From an uncultured Bradyrhizobium sp. (lineage in GTDB: Bacteria > Pseudomonadota > Alphaproteobacteria > Rhizobiales > Xanthobacteraceae): a stretch of 64,000 nucleotides of DNA. The stretch lies in assembly GCF_936943645.1 (NCBI RefSeq), contig NZ_CAKZJO010000107.1:1-64000 (forward strand), given 5' to 3'. Shown here piece after piece: positions 18,925 through 26,540 of this stretch (position 1 is the stretch's first letter; every line of letters begins with the position of its first letter). Position numbers and translations under genes: made by a program. A model generated the notes under the pieces. It saw only the letters and a list, made by a program, of their open reading frames with translations, did not search any database and was not told the DNA's origin.

Positions 18925-19072
18925 TGGTGCCCCGGACGCAGCGCAGCGCCCTTTTGGCGGTGCGCTGCAGAGCCGGGGCCCATGTCGTGCGGGTGCGCGT
19001 GGCGTGCTGGGTCCCGGCTCTGCGCAGCAGCGCAAGAGCGCAAGAGCGCTGCAGCGCGTCCGGGACACGAGA
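18925..19072. repeat. Interspersed repeat family B, copy 1
   Basis: This GC-rich element is flanked by CCCCGGACGCAGC and GCGTCCGGGACACGAGAG, with internal AGAGCCGGGGCCCA and GGGTCCCGGCTCT arms. The 23 bases at 19006-19028 are the exact reverse complement of 52444-52466, which defines copy 2. It lies between a plus-strand small gene and the end of the ScfR-like regulator, so it is at convergent gene ends. Confidence 0.75.
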
Positions 19073-19083
19073 GCTGGATCGCC

Positions 19084-20529
19084 TCACAACTCCCGCGCAT
19101 TCGAGAACGCAAAACTCGACACGCGCCGCGTCGTCTCGTCCAAAATCAGCGTGCGCGTGATCGGCGGCTCGGCGCGCTGGGAGCAGTTCTCGCGCTCGCA
19201 AAGGCGGCAGTTGACGCCGATCGGCGTGCCCTCGGTCTTCTCCAGGTCCATGCCGGCGGCGTAGGTCAGGCGCGCGGCGTGGCGGATTTCGCAGCCGAGG
19301 CCGATGGCGAAGCGCGGTTGCGGCAACGGGTGCGGCGCGACCGGGCGGCGCACCATCTGCGCGATCGAGAAATAGCGCGTGCCGTCGGAGAGCTCGATCA
19401 CCTGCTTGAGCAGGCGATCCGGCGTGTCGAAGGTCGAGTGCACGTTCCAGAGCGGACAAGTGCCGCCGAACTTCGAGAACGGGAAGGTGCCCGATGAGAA
19501 GCGCTTGGAGACGTTGCCGGCATTGTCGACGCGCAAGAGGAAGAACGGAATGCCGCGCGCGTTCGGCCGCTGCAGCGTGGTGAGGCGGTGGCAGACCTGC
19601 TCGAAGCCGGAATTGAAGCGCTGCGCCAGCACGTGGATGTCGTAGTTCAACGCTTCGGCGGCGGCGAGAAACGTCGGGTAGGGCATCATCACGGCCGCCG
19701 CAAAATAGTTGCCGAGCGTGATGCGGAACAGCCGGCGCGGCGCATCGTCGAGCGGGCCGGCGCGGCCGATGATGGTCTCCAGGGCTTGCGCGCATTCCCC
19801 CAGGCCCAGCTGGAAGGCGAGCTGGAACGCGCGGCCGGGCGGATCGACCAGCTCGGAAATCAGGAGCTGGCGGCGGTGGCGATCGAAGCGGCGCAGCGTC
19901 TCGCGCATCACGTCGACGGGCATGATGCGGGTCTGGATCGAATGCTTTTCCCGCAGCCGCGCTGCGAGTGCCGCGTAAAGCTCCTCGGCCGGCACGTTCA
20001 GCTCGTCGCGAAGATTCTCCGCGGCCTGCTCCAGTTCCGGGAAATAATTGCGGTTGGCCTCGATCAGCTCGCGCACGCGCTCGACCGGATTGGCCTCATA
20101 GCGCGTGCCGACGTCGCGGTCGGCCATCTGGGCAGCCGCCAGCGTCTCGCCCTGCCGGGCCTCGGTATAGGCCGCATAGAGCCGTTGCAGCGCATGGGTG
20201 ACGCCCGGGCAGAGCTCGGCGAGGTCGCGCAGCTCCTGCTTGGGCACGTCGATCTGGCGGAACAGCGGATCGGAGAAGATTTCGTTCAGCTCGGCGAAGA
20301 AGCGATCCTCGTCGGCGGTGGCGAGATCGCGCAGATCGAGGTCGTAGGTTTCCGCCAGCCGCAGCAGAATCTGCGCCGTCACCGGGCGCTGGTTCCGCTC
20401 GATCAGGTTGACATAGCTCGGTGAGATCCCAAGCCCCTCGGCGATCTGGGTCTGCGACAGACCCAATTGCTGCCGGATCCTGCGGAAGCGGGGCCCGACG
20501 AAGAGTTTCTTGCCGGATTCGGCCGCCAT
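19084..20529 (-). CDS. ScfR/RamB-family XRE transcriptional regulator
   Basis: The product has 481 residues. An N-terminal XRE helix-turn-helix (LFVGPRFRRIRQQLGLSQTQIAEGLGISPSYVNLIERNQRPVTAQILLRLAE) is followed by a middle IrrE-like region (about 150-300). The C-terminal DUF2083-type domain carries the cysteine cluster GVNCRLCERENCSQR and an upstream cysteine in GGTCPLWN. This is the RamB/PccR (short-chain fatty acyl) regulator family, whose members control acetate and propionate metabolism, including the glyoxylate shunt. It is divergent from isocitrate lyase with a 229-base shared upstream region, so control of aceA is likely but inferred. Confidence 0.9.
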   Translation of the reverse strand: MAAESGKKLFVGPRFRRIRQQLGLSQTQIAEGLGISPSYVNLIERNQRPVTAQILLRLAETYDLDLRDLATADEDRFFAELNEIFSDPLFRQIDVPKQELRDLAELCPGVTHALQRLYAAYTEARQGETLAAAQMADRDVGTRYEANPVERVRELIEANRNYFPELEQAAENLRDELNVPAEELYAALAARLREKHSIQTRIMPVDVMRETLRRFDRHRRQLLISELVDPPGRAFQLAFQLGLGECAQALETIIGRAGPLDDAPRRLFRITLGNYFAAAVMMPYPTFLAAAEALNYDIHVLAQRFNSGFEQVCHRLTTLQRPNARGIPFFLLRVDNAGNVSKRFSSGTFPFSKFGGTCPLWNVHSTFDTPDRLLKQVIELSDGTRYFSIAQMVRRPVAPHPLPQPRFAIGLGCEIRHAARLTYAAGMDLEKTEGTPIGVNCRLCERENCSQRAEPPITRTLILDETTRRVSSFAFSNAREL

Positions 20530-20575
20530 GTCTCAGATCTCCGCGTGCATGAAGGACAGCTTCACTGACCTATAT

Positions 20576-20624
20576 TTTACAAGCTTTACAAAATAACATC
20601 TATTACATGTTCTTATGTTACATG
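20576..20624. promoter_or_regulatory. Candidate operator between regulator and isocitrate lyase
   Basis: Within an unusually AT-rich stretch, TTTACAA occurs at 20576-20582 and 20585-20591 (nine bases apart), and TTACATG at 20603-20609 and 20618-20624. ScfR/RamB-type regulators are reported to bind TTTGCAAA-like repeats, so the TTTACAA pair is a reasonable site. This is inference and the exact motif differs. Confidence 0.45.
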
Positions 20625-20758
20625 ACATCACCAATAAAAAACAAGCCATCTATACGAAGTTTCTGTTTTCGCGTTTAGCTCCTGACACGCATCTCGCAAT
20701 GCAGTGTCAAGAATGTCGATGGCCAGCCATCGCCATCGTCAGCGAAAGGATCAGGCAC

Positions 20759-22393
20759 ATGAACTACCAGCCGCGCGGCATCAGCACCCTCCAGGGCCCG
20801 TCGTCCTATCAGGACGAGGTCAAGGCAGCCCAGGCGCTCCTCGAGACCCAGCCGACCTGGAACGGCGTGTCGGCCGAGGCCGTCGCGCGCATGCGCCTGC
20901 AGAACCGTTTCAAGACCGGCCTCGACGTCGCCCGTTACACCGCGGCGCTGATGCGGGCCGACATGGCGGCCTATGACAAGGACCCGACCAAGTACACGCA
21001 GTCGCTGGGTTGCTGGCATGGCTTCATCGCCCAGCAGAAGCTGATCTCGGTCAAGAAGCATTTCGGCGGCAAGACCGATCGCACCTATCTGTACCTCTCG
21101 GGCTGGATGATCGCGGCGCTGCGCTCCGAGTTCGGCCCGCTGCCCGACCAGTCGATGCACGAGAAGACCTCGGTGCCGGCGCTGATCGAAGAACTCTACA
21201 CCTTCCTGCGTCAGGCGGATTCCCGTGAGCTCAACGACATCTTCCGTCTGCTCGACAAGGCGCGCAAGGAAGGCGACAAGACCCGCGAGCAGGAGCTGAT
21301 CGCGAAGATCGACAACTTCCAGACCCATGTCGTCCCCGTCATCGCCGACATCGACGCCGGCTTCGGCAACGCGGAAGCGACCTATCTGCTCGCCAAGAAG
21401 ATGATCGAGGCGGGCGCCTGCGCGCTGCAGATCGAGAACCAGGTCTCGGACGAGAAGCAGTGCGGTCACCAGGACGGCAAGGTCACCGTGCCGCACGAGG
21501 TGTTCATCGCGAAGATCCGTGCGTGCCGCCACGCCTTCCTCGAGCTCGGCGTCGAAGACGGCGTCATCGTGACCCGCACCGACTCGCTCGGCGCTGGTCT
21601 CACGCAGCAGATCGCCGTCAGCCACAAGCCCGGTGATATCGGCGACCAGTACAACAGCTTCCTCGATTGCGAGGAAATCACCGCTGAGAACGCCCGCAAT
21701 GGCGACGTCATCATCAACCGCAACGGCAAGATGATGCGTCCGAAGCGGCTGCCCTCGAACCTCTACCAGTTCCGTCCCGGCACTGGCGAAGACCGCTGCG
21801 TGCTCGACAGCATCACCTCGCTGCAGAACGGCGCCGACCTGCTGTGGATCGAGACCGAGAAGCCGCATATCGAGCAGATCGCCAAGATGGTCGACCGCAT
21901 CCGCAAGGTCATCCCGAACGCGAAGCTCGCCTACAACAACTCGCCGTCGTTCAACTGGACCATCAACTTCCGCCAGCAGGTCTACGACGCGATGAAGGAA
22001 GCCGGCAAGGATGTCAGCAAGTACAACCGCGCCGAGCTGATGAAGCCGGAATACGATGATACGCCGCTGGCCATCGAGGCCGACGAGCGCATCCGCACCT
22101 TCCAGGCGGATTCGGCCAAGCGCGCCGGCATCTTCCACCACCTGATCACGCTGCCGACCTATCATACGGCCGCGCTGTCCACCGACAACCTCGCCAAGGA
22201 ATATTTCGGCGACCAGGGCATGCTCGGCTACGTCAAGAACGTGCAGCGTCAGGAGATCCGTCAGGGCATCGCCTGCGCCAAGCACCAGAACATGGCCGGC
22301 TCCGACATCGGCGACGACCACAAGGAGTACTTCGCCGGCGAGGCTGCCCTGAAGGCGGGCGGCGCTCACAACACGATGAACCAGTTCGGCTAA
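20759..22393 (+). CDS. aceA: Isocitrate lyase
   Basis: The 544-residue enzyme splits isocitrate into succinate and glyoxylate in the glyoxylate shunt, used for growth on acetate or fatty acids. The catalytic signature reads SDEKQCGHQDGKVTVP, with the active-site cysteine in CGH; KQCGH replaces the KKCGH of short isoforms. VIADIDAGFGNAEATY, VTRTDSLGAGL, YNNSPSFNWTI and ISTLQGPSSY are also present. The length corresponds to the longer proteobacterial form of about 530-545 residues. ATG 20759 is chosen because it aligns with the family N-terminus; the frame back to 20615 is untranslated leader. A small DUF4170 gene follows 29 bases downstream. Confidence 0.96.
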   Translation: MNYQPRGISTLQGPSSYQDEVKAAQALLETQPTWNGVSAEAVARMRLQNRFKTGLDVARYTAALMRADMAAYDKDPTKYTQSLGCWHGFIAQQKLISVKKHFGGKTDRTYLYLSGWMIAALRSEFGPLPDQSMHEKTSVPALIEELYTFLRQADSRELNDIFRLLDKARKEGDKTREQELIAKIDNFQTHVVPVIADIDAGFGNAEATYLLAKKMIEAGACALQIENQVSDEKQCGHQDGKVTVPHEVFIAKIRACRHAFLELGVEDGVIVTRTDSLGAGLTQQIAVSHKPGDIGDQYNSFLDCEEITAENARNGDVIINRNGKMMRPKRLPSNLYQFRPGTGEDRCVLDSITSLQNGADLLWIETEKPHIEQIAKMVDRIRKVIPNAKLAYNNSPSFNWTINFRQQVYDAMKEAGKDVSKYNRAELMKPEYDDTPLAIEADERIRTFQADSAKRAGIFHHLITLPTYHTAALSTDNLAKEYFGDQGMLGYVKNVQRQEIRQGIACAKHQNMAGSDIGDDHKEYFAGEAALKAGGAHNTMNQFG

Positions 22394-22422
22394 CGAATCT
22401 CGACTTCGACAGGAGACTGACA

Positions 22423-22632
22423 ATGACCAAAGGCAGCAATTTCTGGGTGATCGGCGGCGAGTTCGGTTCGATGAACTTCCACAAGCTCGTGGAAGGCTCG
22501 GCCCAGGTCAAAGGTCCGTTCAAGACCCGCAAGGAAGCCGAGGACTGCTGGAAGGAGGTCTCGGAAGAGAGCCGCCACAAGGCCGGCGTCCGCTTCTCGA
22601 TCGTGGAAGAGCCCTCGCGCGTGTCGGCCTGA
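22423..22632 (+). CDS. DUF4170 small protein
   Basis: The 69-residue protein (FWVIGGEFGSMNFHKLVEG... GPFKTRKEAEDCWKEVSEESRHKAGVRFSIVEE) belongs to DUF4170, a small alphaproteobacterial family. It has a good AGGAGACTGACA ribosome binding site and follows aceA directly, so it is probably cotranscribed. No function is known to me; the compact alpha/beta layout suggests a soluble single-domain protein. Confidence 0.85.
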   Translation: MTKGSNFWVIGGEFGSMNFHKLVEGSAQVKGPFKTRKEAEDCWKEVSEESRHKAGVRFSIVEEPSRVSA

Positions 22633-22668
22633 TCGCCTCAATTAAGAAGACGTCCAAGGACGGATGCT

Positions 22669-22706
22669 CCCATCCAGGCGCTGCCTGGGTGGGATCGTCT
22701 GTTTTT
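22669..22706 (+). terminator. Terminator after aceA-DUF4170
   Basis: CCCATCCAGGC (22669-22679) pairs with GCCTGGGTGGG (22683-22693), with one mismatch and a three-base loop. A T-run GTTTTT lies at 22701-22706, slightly distant from the stem. Confidence 0.65.
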
Positions 22707-22816
22707 GGCACAGGTGAAACGCCTGTGGGTGCCTCTAAGCCTCTGGAATTGTGGGTCTTTGCGGAGAGTGTGGTTGCTGATAGGTTAACGGGGATCAGTC
22801 GAGGACGAGGCCGACA

Positions 22817-23374
22817 ATGTCAGAGCCCGAGACCAGCGGGACCCATCCCGGCCAGCCGCGCCCGGTGCGGCTGCGCGATGCGCTGCTGCGCGCGCGGATC
22901 GAGGCCGCCGACCGGACCGGCGTTGTCGTCGATCTCAGGGACGCCGAGGTGGCGCGGCTCGAGATACTCAACGACGCTCTCGATCCCCTGTTCGCGCAGG
23001 TGCCTGACCGGATCGATCTGTTCGACCGCGGCATCAGCCAGGGCGATACGCCGCGCCTCTGGATCGACGTCGTCGCCCACATCGTGATGGGGCGCGACAA
23101 GCGGATGTACCGCTTCGTCCAGGACACCCGGTTCGGCCGCATCGTGCTCGCCGAATCGCACGACACCGCTGTTATCGTCGAAGCCGTGACCGACTATGTC
23201 GCGCGCCGCATGATCGAGCGCGAGCGCGCGATGGTGATCCCGCCCGAACCGCAAGCTCCGGCCGTCGAGCCGCCGCCGCGCCGTTCACGCTTCTGGCCGT
23301 TCCTCTTCGGCTTCCTGCTCGGTGCCGCCGCGCTGTTCGGGCTTGCCGTGGTGGCAGCCTTGCGGAGCTGGTGA
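22817..23374 (+). CDS. Tail-anchored membrane protein of unknown function
   Basis: The 185-residue protein has a soluble part (about 1-145) without a recognised domain, rich in acidic and arginine residues. A proline-rich linker (PPEPQAPAVEPPPRRS) and one C-terminal membrane helix (FWPFLFGFLLGAAALFGLAVVAAL) follow. The topology is probably cytoplasmic with a C-terminal anchor. It is a single gene ending next to a family A repeat. The function is unknown. Confidence 0.75.
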   Translation: MSEPETSGTHPGQPRPVRLRDALLRARIEAADRTGVVVDLRDAEVARLEILNDALDPLFAQVPDRIDLFDRGISQGDTPRLWIDVVAHIVMGRDKRMYRFVQDTRFGRIVLAESHDTAVIVEAVTDYVARRMIERERAMVIPPEPQAPAVEPPPRRSRFWPFLFGFLLGAAALFGLAVVAALRSW

Positions 23375-23386
23375 GGCGGCCTCGGT

Positions 23387-23474
23387 CGTCATTGCGAGGA
23401 GCCCTTGCGACGAAGCAATCCATGATCCCCCAGCGGACAGATTTCTGGATTGCTTCGCTTCGCTCGCAATGACG
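23387..23474. repeat. Interspersed palindromic repeat family A, copy 2
   Basis: The element starts CGTCATTGCGAGGAGC and ends GCTCGCAATGACG. Inner arms GAAGCAATCCA and TGGATTGCTTC flank CCCCCAGCGGACAG. It lies between the convergent ends of the tail-anchored protein gene and the phosphoesterase gene. Confidence 0.85.
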
Positions 23475-23479
23475 GACAA

Positions 23480-24376
23480 TTAAACCAACCTCACATGCTT
23501 GATCTGCCCGATCTGAAATCCCGCGCCGAGCCCCCGCACCGTCTGCTCGCAGCGCCAGCCGGCATTGTCCTTCTCGATCGTGAGCAGATTGTACGCCGCC
23601 GCCGGGTAGTGCCCGTGCGCGAGCGCGGAAGCCGAGGGCACGCCGAGCACGGGAATGTTGCCGTTCGGACCTTCGACCCATATCGTCGAATGAATGTGGT
23701 CGTGTCCGTGCAGGACCAGCTCCACGCCGTGGCGCTTGAGCAGTGCCAGCAGGGCGGGCGCGTCCGTCATCCGCTTCTGCCGCGCGCCGGATTTCAGCGG
23801 ATGATGCACCAGCAGCACGCGGAAGATATCCTCGGCCGCGAGGCTTTCGAGAAGCGCTTCGAGGGCTGCGAGCTGGTCATGCCCGAGCGTGCCCGTCGCC
23901 ATCAGCGGCAGGGTCGGCACCGCTGTCGACAGGCTGATCAGCGCCAGCGGCCCGCGCCGGCGCACCGAGGGAAAGCCGATGCGGCCGTCGTCGCCGGCGA
24001 GATAGGGCGCAAACGTCTCGCCGAAGCGATGCGCGGTGGCGCGGACATAGGCGTCGTGATTGCCTGGAATCGTGGTGACGCGGTCGGGCGGGCCGACCTC
24101 GTCGAGCCAGGCGCGGGCCGGTGCGAACTCGGCTTCCAGCGCGAGGTTGACGAGATCGCCGGTCACTGCGATGTGGTCCGGCGCCTGCGCCTTTATGTCG
24201 GCGACCAGCGCGTCGAGCACCTCGCGGCGCTGGTATTTATGGCGGTTGCGCGTCCAGTTGACGTAGCCGAGCGCGCGCTTGCCCGCGAGCTCGATCAACC
24301 GCGGCTTCGGCAAGGGCGCCAGATGCGGATCGGACAGGTGGGCGAGCGTGAAGGGAGCCAACGTGTTGGGAGTCAT
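23480..24376 (-). CDS. Calcineurin-like metallophosphoesterase
   Basis: This is a 298-residue dinuclear-metal phosphoesterase. The motifs appear in order: LAHLSDPHLAP (D-x-H), AVTGDLVN (GD), IPGNHDAY (GNHD), VLLVHHPL (H), and LVLHGHDHIHS (GHxH). The class includes CpdA-type 3',5'-cAMP phosphodiesterases and many nuclease or lipid phosphatases, so the substrate is open. It is a single gene on the reverse strand, convergent with the tail-anchored protein gene. Confidence 0.9.
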   Translation of the reverse strand: MTPNTLAPFTLAHLSDPHLAPLPKPRLIELAGKRALGYVNWTRNRHKYQRREVLDALVADIKAQAPDHIAVTGDLVNLALEAEFAPARAWLDEVGPPDRVTTIPGNHDAYVRATAHRFGETFAPYLAGDDGRIGFPSVRRRGPLALISLSTAVPTLPLMATGTLGHDQLAALEALLESLAAEDIFRVLLVHHPLKSGARQKRMTDAPALLALLKRHGVELVLHGHDHIHSTIWVEGPNGNIPVLGVPSASALAHGHYPAAAYNLLTIEKDNAGWRCEQTVRGLGAGFQIGQIKHVRLV

Positions 24377-24468
24377 GGCGCGCGATTGCCTCGCTATTGC
24401 TCCGCTGTAATGGCAAGGTCGAAAGGAACGCGCAAGCGGAGCCTGAACCGGGGCGTTGAGGAAGCCTG

Positions 24469-24938
24469 ATGGGAGAACGTCTGAACCGGATCCGACGGAA
24501 ATGCGAGCCGCTGCTGCGGCGATTCTTCCACGCCTATTTCCTCGTGGTCCGCGGCATGACCCTCGGCGTGCGTGCCGTGGTGCTGGACGACGAGAATCGG
24601 GTGTTCCTGGTCAGGCACAGCTATGTCAGCGGCTGGTACCTGCCCGGAGGCGGCGTCGACCACGGTGAGACCATGGAGCAGGCGATGCGGCGCGAGCTCA
24701 AGGAGGAGGGCGACATCGACCTCACCGCAGATGCGGCGCTGCACGGCATCTTCCTCAACAGCCACGTCTCCCGCCGCGACCATGTCGCGGTCTACGTGGT
24801 CCGGCAGTTCAGGCAGGACCGCCTCCCTGAGCCCAACCGCGAGATCGTCGAATGCGGTTTCTTCGCGATCAATGCGCTGCCGGAGGGGACCACATCCGGT
24901 ACAAGGCTGCGGATCGCGGAGGTGCTGGACGGCCAGCC
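24469..24938 (+). pseudogene. NUDIX hydrolase, 3' end lost in a junction with the next gene
   Basis: About 156 residues of a NUDIX domain are visible: the domain core GMTLGVRAVVLDDENRVFLVRHSYVSGWYLPGGG and a Nudix box GGVDHGETMEQAMRRELKEEGDID fitting G-x5-E-x7-RE-x2-EE. The normal C-terminal part EIVECGFFAINALPEGTTSGTRLRIAEVLDGQP is followed, without a stop, by out-of-frame glycosyltransferase sequence. The frame runs on to 25158 as Arg/Ser/Thr-rich nonsense. Most of the fold is intact, so some activity is conceivable with an aberrant tail. The simplest reading is a deletion that removed the stop codon and the spacer. An assembly error is the alternative. Confidence 0.75.
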
Positions 24939-25847
24939 CTCCGCAAGGCGCTGCCTGCGGCCGAGATCTACGTCTACGACAACAATTCGCGCGACCGCAC
25001 CGCAATGCTCGCGCGCGAAGCGGGTGCGATCGTGCGCAGCGAGCGCCGGCAGGGCAAGGGCCATGTGGTGCGTCGCATGTTCGCCGACGTCGAGGCCGAC
25101 GTCTATGTGCTGGTCGACGGCGACGCCACCTACGACGCACCGAGCGCGCCGCGCATGATCGACAGGCTGCTCGATGATCACCTCGACATGGTCGTCGGCC
25201 TTCGCGTCGATCAGGTCCAGGCCGCCTACCGGCTCGGCCACCGCACCGGCAACCGCATGCTGACCGGCTTTCTGGCGTCGACCTTCGGTCACGCCTTCAA
25301 GGACATCCTGTCCGGCTACCGGGTGTTCTCGCGCCGCTTCGTCAAGTCCTTTCCGGTTCTCTCCGACGGCTTCGAGATCGAGACCGAGCTGGCCGTCTAT
25401 GCGCTGGAACTGTCTCTGCCCGTTGCCGAGGTCGAGACGCCCTACTACGCGCGTCCCGAAGGCTCGTTTTCGAAGCTCAACACCTGGCGCGACGGGTTTC
25501 GCATCCTCGGCACCATGCTCAAGCTCTATCGCTCGGAGCGACCGCTGCGCTTCTTCGCGGCGATCGGAATCCTGCTGGCGGCGGCCTCGGTGATCCTTGC
25601 GATCCCGGTTCTGATCACCTTCATCGAGACGGGCCTCGTGCCGCGCCTGCCGACCGCGGTGCTGGCGATGGGTCTGATGATCATGGCCCTGCTCTCGGTG
25701 TCGTCGGGACTCGTTCTCGACACGGTGACGCGTGGGCGGCGGGAGATGAAGATGCTGGCCTATCTGTCCCAACCGGCGTTGAAAAGGAGCGGAGCGGCTT
25801 TGCTGCCCGATGGACCGCGCAGCGTTCAGGTGCTATCCCGCGATTGA
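24939..25847 (+). pseudogene. Family 2 glycosyltransferase lacking its N-terminus
   Basis: The frame from LRKALPAAEIYVYDNNSRDRTAMLAREAGA onward is a clear GT2 enzyme. The donor site VLVDGDATYD is followed by ILSGYRVFSRRFVKSFPVLSDGFEIETELAVYAL, and two C-terminal membrane helices follow (about 25550-25730). The first strand and nucleotide-binding motif expected upstream (the IPCYNEE-type segment, roughly 25-30 residues) is absent. The sequence there is NUDIX coding in another frame, so the nominal ATG at 24852 is an artefact. As written, the enzyme would lack part of its sugar-nucleotide site. A dolichol/undecaprenyl-phosphate sugar synthase-like role would be expected for an intact copy. Confidence 0.75.
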
Positions 25848-25848
25848 C

Positions 25849-26367
25849 ATGACTGACCTTTCACTCACCATCCTTCCCGAAGCCGCCGGCGACGCTCAGG
25901 CGATCGAGCGGCTGCACGAACGTACCTTCGGTCCCGGCCGCTTCGTGCTCAGTGCCTACCGGATCCGCGAGCATGTCGACCATCTGCTCGAACTGTCCTT
26001 CACCGCCCGCATCGGTACGCTGCTGGTCGGCTCGGTCAGGCAATTGCCGGTGCTGGTCGGCGAGACGCCGGCGCTGCTGCTCGGGCCGCTCACGGTCGAG
26101 CCGCCGTTCCGCGGCCGCGGTGTCGGCCGTCTGTTGATGGAGCGCGCGCTCAAGGACGCGAGGGCGAAAGGCCATCGCCTCGTGCTGCTGGTCGGCGACG
26201 AGCCTTATTACAGCCGTGCCGGCTTCAAGCCGGTCCCGAAGGGCCGCGTCACCATGCCGGGCCCGGTGGACGCCGCGCGCATCCTGGTGTTCGAGCTCGT
26301 CGACGGCGCCTTCGAGGGTGTGTCGGGGCAGGTCGCGCCGGACTGGAGCAAGGCGCGGGCGGGGTAG
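25849..26367 (+). CDS. GNAT-family N-acetyltransferase
   Basis: The 172-residue acetyltransferase shows acetyl-CoA-binding motif A as LTVEPPFRGRGVGRLLMERAL and the downstream strand LVLLVGDEPYYSRAGFKPV. This matches the YhbS-like group of small GNATs. ATG 25849 lies one base past the glycosyltransferase stop, so the genes are cotranscribed. The earlier ATG at 25810 lies within the previous gene. The acceptor is unknown. Confidence 0.88.
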   Translation: MTDLSLTILPEAAGDAQAIERLHERTFGPGRFVLSAYRIREHVDHLLELSFTARIGTLLVGSVRQLPVLVGETPALLLGPLTVEPPFRGRGVGRLLMERALKDARAKGHRLVLLVGDEPYYSRAGFKPVPKGRVTMPGPVDAARILVFELVDGAFEGVSGQVAPDWSKARAG

Positions 26368-26419
26368 CTCGGTTCGGGCTACGAGGCCGTAACGGGACGA
26401 GCAGTTGCGCTCAACCACC

Positions 26420-26498
26420 GTCATTGCGCGCGCAGCGAATCAATCCAGAATTTTTCCGCGGAAAGATTCCGGATTGTTTCGCTACGCTCGCAATGACG
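26420..26498. repeat. Interspersed palindromic repeat family A, copy 3
   Basis: The element starts CGTCATTGCGCGCGCAGCG and ends CGCTCGCAATGACG. Inner arms CAATCCAGAATTTTTCCGCGG and AAAGATTCCGGATTG are near complementary. It lies between the convergent ends of the GNAT gene and the TonB receptor gene. Confidence 0.8.
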
Positions 26499-26540
26499 GC
26501 GTTTGGGCCGGGGCCCGCAGGCCCCGGCTCGATCCGCAGC

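Noticed and set aside
20675..22423. A 582-residue open frame opposite isocitrate lyase
   Set aside because: Antisense shadow rich in V, L, D and R without motifs; aceA is unambiguous.
24852..24938. ATG 24852 as the start of the glycosyltransferase
   Set aside because: The residues up to about 24938 are NUDIX coding read in another frame and do not resemble a GT2 N-terminus.
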